In this document: one piece after another, positions 56,857-64,000 of the stretch | Layout: each line of letters opens with the position of its first letter | Position numbering within the stretch: the stretch's first letter is position 1 | DNA from: Cubamyces lactineus | Taxonomy: Eukaryota; Basidiomycota; Agaricomycetes; Polyporales; Polyporaceae | DNA: 64,000 nucleotides | Assembly: GCA_022376465.1 (NCBI GenBank) | Contig: JACDTU010000009.1 | Span: forward strand, 434,001-498,000 | Reading direction: 5' to 3' | Program-made: the position numbers and the translations under genes | The notes under the pieces: model-generated | The model's database searches: none | What the model saw: the letters and a program-made list of their open reading frames with translations, nothing else | Told to the model about the DNA's origin: nothing

Positions 56857-58709
56857 TCTGACTATCCTGAGGGTTTCAGGCTACATCGCGGCCGCCCGGT
56901 CGCAATCAATATGCGCATAGAGCAACAGTAGTACCGGACTTACAGGTAAAGACAGAAGCAATTTCTGCGTTGGTGGGACACGAGACGGATATCTTCCAAG
57001 AGGGGAAGGCATGGTGTTGGCAGTCGCAAGAGCGATGGGACGAGAGTCAGATCGTGCGTCAAGTAGGCCAAGCCGCACAACTATATATTGGCTGTACGGG
57101 GGTGCGGTTGTTGTGCCAGTGCAGGCGCAACCCAAAGTCTGTGGGTGGGCAACAAAGCCGTGCACATCTTGAACCTCCTGGCGGAGTTCAGAAGGGGGCA
57201 AAAGAAGGAATAGCATCAGTAGGGCGCCGCCACTTCGTGCCCTTCTATACACGTGTATCAGAGGTGGAAGGACCGGGCTGAAGCCCACCTATACCCTTGT
57301 CCATGCGTTGGATCAAATTACGGATACGACGCAACTCCGCGGCCATAACCAAATATATGGGAGCGCGCAACCCAGATATACCAGGCGGGAAAGCTCTGGG
57401 AGCGTGGCGGACCCAATGTGGATGGCAACCGCTGCAGCGCACAAGGCGATTACCCGCCGTGCTTGAATTGCGGTGCGACTGCTAGAGGATTCCGACCAAG
57501 TGCTGTAGCTAAAACTTGGAAAGGCTCCAGAGGGATGCGGCTACGCCTCAAGGCCTCCGTGCAGTGTAAATGTTGGGATTGATCCAGAAATTCTACGAAG
57601 AGAATGGCTCCGCAATTCCCAGCGGCATGGCTGTACTGTCAAAGCTCGCCGTCGGGAAATCCCGCGGTGGCGAAGGCTGGACTTGAAGATTCCAGGGTGA
57701 GTCCAAGCGAAGGGTCTGTTGTCTCGAGAAGGTTGAGATGGAACAGATAGAAGGCAATGAGCTGCCGTCAGCGCCCCTTGCTTTAGCCCAACTTCGGATG
57801 GCAGAAGCAGCGGCAGCGGCAGCGATACATGATGGGCTAGTCGTCCATGATTTGCTAGCCATGGAGCGGTGAAAACAAGGCCAAGTAGCCAGAGGACCAG
57901 TGATCCATGTCGGCGCTTTGTTCGCGCGAGGTTGAGGGCGGGGATGAGGGAAAATGTCTCAGCCGGGAAAGCTCAGAGTCAGCACCAGCGTCAGTGGGGG
58001 ACAATAACGCCCGCGCAGCGCAGGAGCAAGTTCAACAACTCTTTCCCGATTAGGATCGAAGAGTAAACAAACAATCACGCAATCACGTGACTGCACGCGC
58101 AGCGTCGTGTGCCGCGCCTTTCGCGAGTCGCGAGTCAATCGCCATTGCACACGCGAAGTTATTCTCGCGAACGCGTGCGGTCGGAAGAGAAGTGAATGAA
58201 GGAAAATGTACAATTGCGCCGGGTATCCTCTCTGCAGAGATGCCAAAAACTAGTAAAGTCTCTCGTATGGTCATGTATCGTAGAGCCGCTGCGCCCACCA
58301 CGTCGCACGCGCGCCCTGATGAAGCCTCCAACCCACCGCGCAAGCAAAACCGCGAACAAGTCCACCGCCTCCATCCAACGCACCGCCATCCCTCTTCCCA
58401 ATACCGCGAGAGAATAAGAAGCTAGGCTGTCCATATCGCAGTATGTATCGAAAGCAATGCGAGTCACGACTACCGATCGATCAAGCGCGAAACCGAAATT
58501 GTAGAGCAAAAAAGAGTGAAAGTGTGAAGCGCGAGACGACGTGTTCGCGCGCGCGCATGAGAGATGGAGGGAGACAATTACAAATCGTAACCAGAGGAAT
58601 GACGGTTATCGACTACGTGTCGACTACTACGAATGGCGCGTAACGAGCGAGGGGGAGGAAAGCGAAAAGAGTATGCAACGTGCGAGAGCAAATCGCGTAA
58701 GCAGGCAAA
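56857..58709. other. Intergenic region with probable 5' UTR intron and promoter of the upstream unknown gene
   Basis: 1.85 kb between the start of the 547-residue gene and the stop of the AP180 gene, both minus strand. Left part: a probable 5' UTR intron (56867-56943) and a TATA-like TATATA near 57083-57090. Middle: a short plus-strand reading with CxxC pairs around 57410-57550 that is not supported as a gene. Right part: AP180 3' UTR. No repeat family seen. Confidence 0.45.
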
Positions 58710-61700
58710 CTAGATGAGCGAGCTCTGTTGCTGTTGCTGCTGCTGCTGTTGATTCTGGTTCTGGCCAAAGGCGTTCCCAAGGCCGAACGGGCCAGTCCCA
58801 AACGCCGACGGCGCGCCTGTAGCGTTCGTGCCCAAGCTGAAAGGCGAAGACCCCAGGGACGGGAACCCAGTCGGCGTCGAACCCAGGAACGAGCCTGTTG
58901 TACTGCCTGCACCACCACCGAACGCACCGTCCGTCGACGTTGGGTTGCCTGTCGTCGAGAACATCGACGCACGGAACGGGTTTGCGACGCCCGCGGCGCC
59001 CGCGGCGCCCGTCGCCTGGGGCCGTAAGCCGACCCCGAGCGAGGACGTGCCCAGCCCTGTGGGCTGCGATGAGAGGCCCGAAAAGCCGGTCGGCTGCGAG
59101 CCGAGCGTCGAGCCGGAGTTGGAAGCAGGTGGAGATGCCACCGGAGTGGAAGGAGCGGAGGGGATGGGCGGGAGCGACTCGAGCAGCGCGGCACCGAAGG
59201 ACGAAGACGGCTTGAACGGTTTGAGGCCGCTGAAGCCTGTCGTCTGCGGTCGTAAAGGAGACGGGCCAGAGGGAGAGGAGATAGATATCGAGGGAGCGCC
59301 TACAGACGACGTCGTTGTGGCGGTCGTCGCCCCGGTAGGCTGGGAGGAAAGGGAGGAGAACAGGGTGTCGGAGAACGTCGAGCCAGAAGTGGTGCTCGAC
59401 GTCGGCTGAGCAGTGAGCGGGGAAGTGAATGACGACAATCCCGGCTGCGAGGAGCTCGCAGCCGGCTTCGAATCGGAGAACGTGAATGAGGAAGCGACGT
59501 TAGCCATGATCGAGCCATTCGACGTGGATCCGTTCGTGTTCGCGTTCGGCTGCGAGTTCGACGTGCTGCTCGCTCCAAAGCTCCCGAACGGGGATGACGA
59601 AAATGCCCCGGTCTGCATCGGTTGCTGCTGTTGTGGCTGCTGCTGTCCCTGCTGACTCTGGGCGTTGTTCTGGTTCCCATACCCCATCGCTAACTCTAAC
59701 AGTGTGGGCGGCTTCGGGACGGGAGGCGCGGGCTCGACGGGCGCGCCAAACGGATTCCGCGACCCTGTCTGGTGTGGCTTGAGTGGCTGTGCAGCTGGGG
59801 GACCTGAGGAAGGCGACGACGTCGACGGCGCGGGTCCCGTTAGCGGCGCGGTCGCAGAGCGCTGAGGCACAGGGCCTGAAGACGAAGACGCGGCTGACGC
59901 CGCCGACTGTGCGAACGGCTGCGCAATTGTGGGTCCATTCTGTTGCTGGGCGGAGGATAGCGCGTTGGGCGCGCCGGTGAACTGGTTGCCGAACGGGAAG
60001 GAGGGCATTCCCGCGGGCTGCTGGCCAATCTGCGACTGACCTGGAACGGTTCCTGACGGCTGGAACTGACCGAACATGTTCTGCTGAGGCTGCTGCTGCT
60101 GTTGCGCCTGTGGTTGGGACGATTGTTGTTGCTGTGGTTGTTGACTCTGGGTAGGGAACGGATTGGTGCTCGGAGCAGAACCCAACTGCTGGCCAAACGA
60201 TGGCATGCCCGTTGTTTGGGGGAAGAGTGTGCTCTGCCGGAACGGATTCGCGCCCGTCATCTGCGGCTGCAAGAAGCCCGTCTGTTGCGGTGCAAGGAAG
60301 GGCTGGAACGACTGTGGTTGCTGCTGCTGCGCCTGCATGCCGCCGAACGGGTTGTGAGCACCCATCGGCATGGCAGTATGTTGTGGCATGAGGAAGCCCG
60401 TGGGTTGTGCTTGAAGTTGCGGCTGCTGCCCGAACGCTTGCGCTCCAGCGAAGGCGGCGCCTGTCATCATCTGTTGTTGGAATGGGTTGTGCATCGCCTG
60501 CTGTTGGAAGTAGTTGCTCGTCGGGCTGCATGGAACGTCAGGATGTGATATTGAATGGCAATAAGCAATACCAACCTGTTGGTCTGCGGGTTGAACATCG
60601 TCTGTTGCTCCTCTTCGATCGCGGAGAAGAAGTCGATGAGGGCTTTCTGTCCTGGCGTCTTCGCCTCGGTGCCTGATTGTGAGGAAGAGCTCGCCTCTGC
60701 AGGCTTCGGCGCAGACGCTGTGCAATCAATGTATAGTGTCAGTGTGGTCCGAACACGATCGGATAGAAGACATACAGGACTCCGCGGCTTTCGGAGCAGG
60801 CTTGATACCCAGCTTAGCATTACGTTCCGCAGCCTCTTTTTGAGTCTTGTACTCTATCCTGTTCTGCTCGAAGTTGGGGTCGTTGAGATATTCTTCTAGT
60901 GAACTAGCGAGCGACACAGGCGCCTGAAAACGAGTGTCAGCGGATCGCTGGGCACACAGGGGTGTGGACGCACATGGCGGAGATTCGGTATGGAGACATT
61001 GAGCAGGTTTTGCAGCTTCTTGGCGACGCCGAGATATTCAACCACGCGTTCGGTCTGTTTACAGAAGTTTTTGTAGATACCGAGTGCCTCTTCCGCATCA
61101 ATGTGTGACATCTCGAAGTAGTGCTCGAGCACGTTGATAACACCCTCATTGCAAGCTTGGAAGAGAATCAGTAGGTCCTTGACAAGCATTCGAAGCGCCG
61201 TAATGTTGAGCTCGTCTTCTAGATCGTCCAGATAGAACTAAGCACTCGTGAGCAGATTGTGCATGCATTAACGGCCAAGGAGCATACCCTGCACTCAACC
61301 AGCGCGTCGACCATCTTCTGCACAATCTTTGTCTCCCGCAATAGGCCCTTCTCGACCGTCATCACGCGCAACTTTCGGCCGGCTAGCGTTTTGCTCCGTT
61401 GCAAGTTGCTGTTGCTGTTTGTCGGCGGCGGCGCGCTCTTGCCGCGCTTACGAGTGCTGCCGCTGGTGTTGCGCTCCATTTCCTCGTCTATTGCTTGTGA
61501 GTTGCGCATGTCACGGTTGGTCTCTGACTGGACGCGGATGGCATCGTGTTTGAGTTCGCGGTAGGCACGTATCCGCGTGTCGAGGTATTTCGCATAGTTC
61601 TGGAGGTTCTGAGGCGCGTTATAGCCTGTGTGACTGGGATGAGATGGCGCAGTGATGATCAAGGTCGCGAGGGGCGTTTACCTTCCCAGCTCCCTGACGA

Positions 61701-62076
61701 GACGTTGCGTAGCTTGAGAACATCGGAGGAGGAGAGATATTGTAGAACGTTGTCCGTGGCACCGTTGCGAATCATTGTGTGGAGGACGATCAATGCTTTG
61801 AAGACGACCTACGGAGAGTTGATTCCTAGAGATGCGCGGTCATAAACGTCGTACTCACAATGACGTTGGGCTCGCGGAAACGTGGTGACAAGGCTTTGCA
61901 AACATCGTGCACGGCACCATCCTCTGACCATGTTGCGGCAATGATAGGGTCAAGGTACTGCAGGGCAGTGAGGCGAGTGAACGGACAGGTGGAAGGCGTT
62001 GCACGCCCACCTTGGCCTTCGGAGGAGCGGCCTTTGGCTTGCAAGCCAGCTTCACAGTCTTCTCAAAGCTCGTCAT
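58710..62076 (-). CDS. AP180/CALM-type clathrin adaptor (ANTH domain, NPF-rich; Yap1801/1802 homologue)
   Basis: Endocytic adaptor that binds PI(4,5)P2 through its ANTH domain and recruits clathrin and EH-domain proteins. Eight exons (62011-62076, 61859-61957, 61682-61808, 61288-61625, 60974-61237, 60776-60923, 60576-60717, 58710-60525) give 999 residues. The start MTSFEKTVKLACKPKAAPPK carries the lysine-rich lipid-binding patch. ANTH helices continue through FKALIVLHTMIRNG, QNYAKYLDTRIRAYRELKHD and YFEMSHIDAEEALGIYKNF to about residue 300; an acidic/basic insert (STRKRGKSAPPPTNSN) interrupts it. The tail (about 390-999) is Gln/Pro/Ser/Gly-rich with six NPF motifs and eleven matches to [LIVM]xx[QNT]xTG, the target of yeast Ark1/Prk1 kinases. 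A CTG/TTG repeat at 58725-58751 encodes the final Gln run. Longer than the yeast proteins through this tail. Divergent from the GH47 gene. Confidence 0.94.
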
Positions 62077-62761
62077 GACCCAGAGCGAGAACGACGAGGA
62101 GGACCAGGAGGAGGATGTGGGGAGTAGTGTACAAGATGGCGAGGACCACGAGCACGACCGCTCCGGCGACGGTCGCTCAATTACCAGAAATGGCACGACC
62201 ACGGACGCTCATCACGGGCGCTTGTTCTATCAGTGAGGTACCCGGCAGCCCGGCCGGACGATTCCGAAGCCAGCCTACACGGCCGGGACGGCCGGGCAGC
62301 ATGAGCGCGTGGAGGGAATGCCGTGGCGGGGAAGCCGAGGATTGGGCGTTCCGGAAAGGCTACCGTTCGGCAGGTGTGGGGATGTCGGGCGGCAGGGTCT
62401 GCAGAGAATCGACGGTGAGCGATGCCGTGTTCAGGCCGGACGGCATCTGTTGGATGCCATTGCATTCTCATTCCGTTCGGTCAAATCACCATGCCAAGCA
62501 CAATCCCCGGCAATACACAACGCTTTCGGCTTCACGAGACCACACATCCTACACAGCTCACATATATACCACTCCCTCCGTCCCGTCCGCCACTGACTCT
62601 TCCCCGCCATCTCTACCAGACTCTCCTCGCTCCGGTCCTCGCACACCACCTCCACCGCAGCAACCGCTCCGCTTTCCACCCGCAGCAGAGCGAGGGGTGT
62701 AGATGGCTCTCGTGCAGACCATGTTCCCGTGGGTGCTATCTTCCTCCCACCAGCTGCGTCC
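62077..62761. promoter_or_regulatory. Divergent promoter region AP180 / GH47
   Basis: 685 bp between two start codons facing away from each other. Frames on both strands are mirror by-products. No clear TATA or repeated element. Confidence 0.5.
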
Positions 62762-63268
62762 ATGCTCACCCAACTCCACGCGTGCCTGCAACTCAGGCGA
62801 TCGAGGTCCGTACGCTACGTCGTGGCCGCCTTCGCCGCGATCTTCGTCGTCTCCACTCTTTACTACCTCGAGATACCCCACCACCCCGAGGGCCTTCAGG
62901 AAGAGCTCCGAGAGCACCTCCCGCACTGGCCTCTGTCGATACCAATACCCGGAGGCTCTGAATCCGAGACCTCAGCGCCCGTATGGGAAGAGCGCGCCGC
63001 CCAGGTCAAACAGGCGTTCCTACATGCGTACCGCGGCTACTTACAACACGCGAATGGCTATGACGAACTCCGCCCGCTCTCCCTCGTGGGCGTTAACAAG
63101 TGAGTTGGGCGCTGTCACGCCAAGAAGTAGCTAACGTTCCGACGCTTTCGCAGTTTCAACGGGTGGAACGTGACCATGTACGACTCACTCGATACCATGC
63201 TACTAATGGACCTTTGGGACGAGTTCGCAGAGGCCCTGCCGGTGGTCAAGCAGGGCAACTTTCACCAG
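62762..63268 (+). CDS. GH47 alpha-1,2-mannosidase, N-terminal part (first two exons)
   Basis: Class I mannosidase of the ER/Golgi that trims Man9 N-glycans. Two exons are clear (62762-63099 and 63154-63268), giving 151 residues. The ATG at 62762 is chosen because it directly precedes a type II signal anchor (RYVVAAFAAIFVVSTLYYL, about 21-40); the frame is open upstream but without ATG. A short stem leads to the catalytic-domain start: VKQAFLHAYRGYLQHANGYD, then FNGWNVTMYDSLDTMLLMDL, a hallmark of GH47. A GTTAGT donor follows NFHQ. The next conserved block (the FFETxIRxLGG region) is not found in the remaining 730 bp, so the rest lies beyond the window after a very long intron, or the gene is interrupted here. 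Confidence 0.85.
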
Positions 63269-64000
63269 GTTAGTCCCTTCTCCTGCCCTACTATCTGTAA
63301 TTGGTCAACTCGCGACGTTGCCCTGCAATTGGGGATTCCCTTCTACATGTGATGGGCTTGGCATGCCGTTCGGCACCATGCATGCCCCGGTATGTGGCAC
63401 AAAGCATGACCTTGGAAGTGTACACGGTCTTCCAGCGGAGGACTCCCCGTTCTTGATCGCTGGACCACAGCCCTAATAGCAACCGGCATAATCAAATTCT
63501 ACGGCATAGTCGCAGCTTGCTACCAGGAGCCGCTTCGAGGTCGTAAACATTACGGCAGCGAGCAACCGACATTGCGGCATATTGACTAGCCGCATTGTCA
63601 ATACGATCGACCTCATTGGTGTGGATTGTCACTGGTTTGACCCGGCTGGTTCGGAGCACCTGCCAGGTCGTGCCAAAACTCGCAGTTCGGAGCGATTAAG
63701 CAACGTGGAGTACAGACCCTGCAAAGACGGACGAGATGCACGTCAAGTGAATGACACCCTCCGATGTGAGGACTTGACCTCCGATCAAGAGCCCGGTCAC
63801 ACGATCCCGCACGGTAGTTCTGAGAGAGGCTGCTTCGGCTGTGGTCACTTAGGACGAACAGGGCGTGCCTAGCATCAGTAGGTTTTAACTCCGGTTGCGT
63901 ACAGGCAGCGTACAGGAGTTTCGGAACGGGTTCTGTGCGCTGTTTGTGCTTCTACAGAAGGTCGCTCCACCAACATACACGCGAGCACTGCATAGTGGAG
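63269..64000 (+). other. Non-GH47 sequence following exon 2, possible insertion
   Basis: Begins with a plausible GTTAGT splice donor, but no continuation of the mannosidase is seen to the end of the window. The plus strand shows faint retroelement-like residues: MPFGTMHAP near 63366 (compare the reverse-transcriptase motif MPFGLxNAP) and GCFGCGHLGRTGRA near 63830-63870 (compare a gag CCHC knuckle). Both are degenerate and short; stops interrupt all frames. It is either a long intron or a decayed insertion. Confidence 0.4.

Noticed and set aside
57370..57560. Plus-strand reading with CxxC pairs (PPCLNCGATARG, VQCKCWD)
   Set aside because: Recalls a zinc knuckle, but the His/Cys spacing is wrong, a stop precedes it closely and there is no start or continuation.

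Overview
The window is nuclear DNA from a filamentous basidiomycete, most likely an Agaricomycete (a polypore-type fungus would fit; that level of placement is inference). The evidence is GC-rich coding sequence, genes split by many 45-75 nt GT-AG introns, close gene spacing with shared divergent promoters, and proteins whose architecture matches basidiomycete versions of conserved eukaryotic families. Exon borders were set by hand from splice sites plus conserved protein reading. In every complete multi-exon model the exon lengths sum to a whole number of codons.

Layout. 1-5.8 kb: the 3' end of a kinesin-14 motor, AP endonuclease 2 (APN2), a Bud20-type ribosome-export zinc-finger protein and a small unknown two-exon gene. 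5.8-8.9 kb: gene-poor, apparently decayed sequence. 9-12 kb: a large serine-rich disordered protein. 12.9-15.5 kb: an anoctamin/TMEM16 membrane protein. 15.84 kb: an intron-containing elongator tRNA-Met. 16-25 kb: ESCRT-0 subunit Hse1, the ubiquitin E2 variant Mms2, an MFS sugar transporter and exocyst subunit Sec6. 25-31 kb: a 19-exon glutamine-dependent NAD+ synthetase and the CoQ hydroxylase COQ6. 31-36 kb: a lysine-rich single-span membrane protein, the arginine-pathway ornithine acetyltransferase, and ribosomal protein eL33. 36.6-44.3 kb: a complete 2231-residue acetyl-CoA carboxylase. 44.3-49.3 kb: a second gene-poor stretch. 49.3-53.6 kb: a RING, PH-like and vWA-like protein with the plan of the yeast MAPK scaffolds Ste5/Far1. 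55.1-62.1 kb: an unknown disordered protein and an AP180/CALM clathrin adaptor. 62.8 kb to the end: the first two exons of a GH47 alpha-mannosidase, after which the expected reading is lost.

Most genes are housekeeping and do not form a cluster. Three (HSE1, SEC6, the AP180 homologue) serve membrane traffic. Several neighbours are head-to-head and probably share promoters: APN2/BUD20, HSE1/MMS2, transporter/SEC6, QNS1/COQ6, ARG7/RPL33 and AP180/GH47.

The items most worth following up are the Ste5/Far1-like scaffold (RING split by a 562 nt intron, vWA-like domain without a recognisable metal site), the AP180 tail with eleven matches to the Ark/Prk kinase target motif, two GC-AG introns in the NAD+ synthetase, the structured tRNA-Met intron and the broken-off GH47 gene. 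I saw no clearly new multi-gene system, CRISPR-like array or intact transposon.
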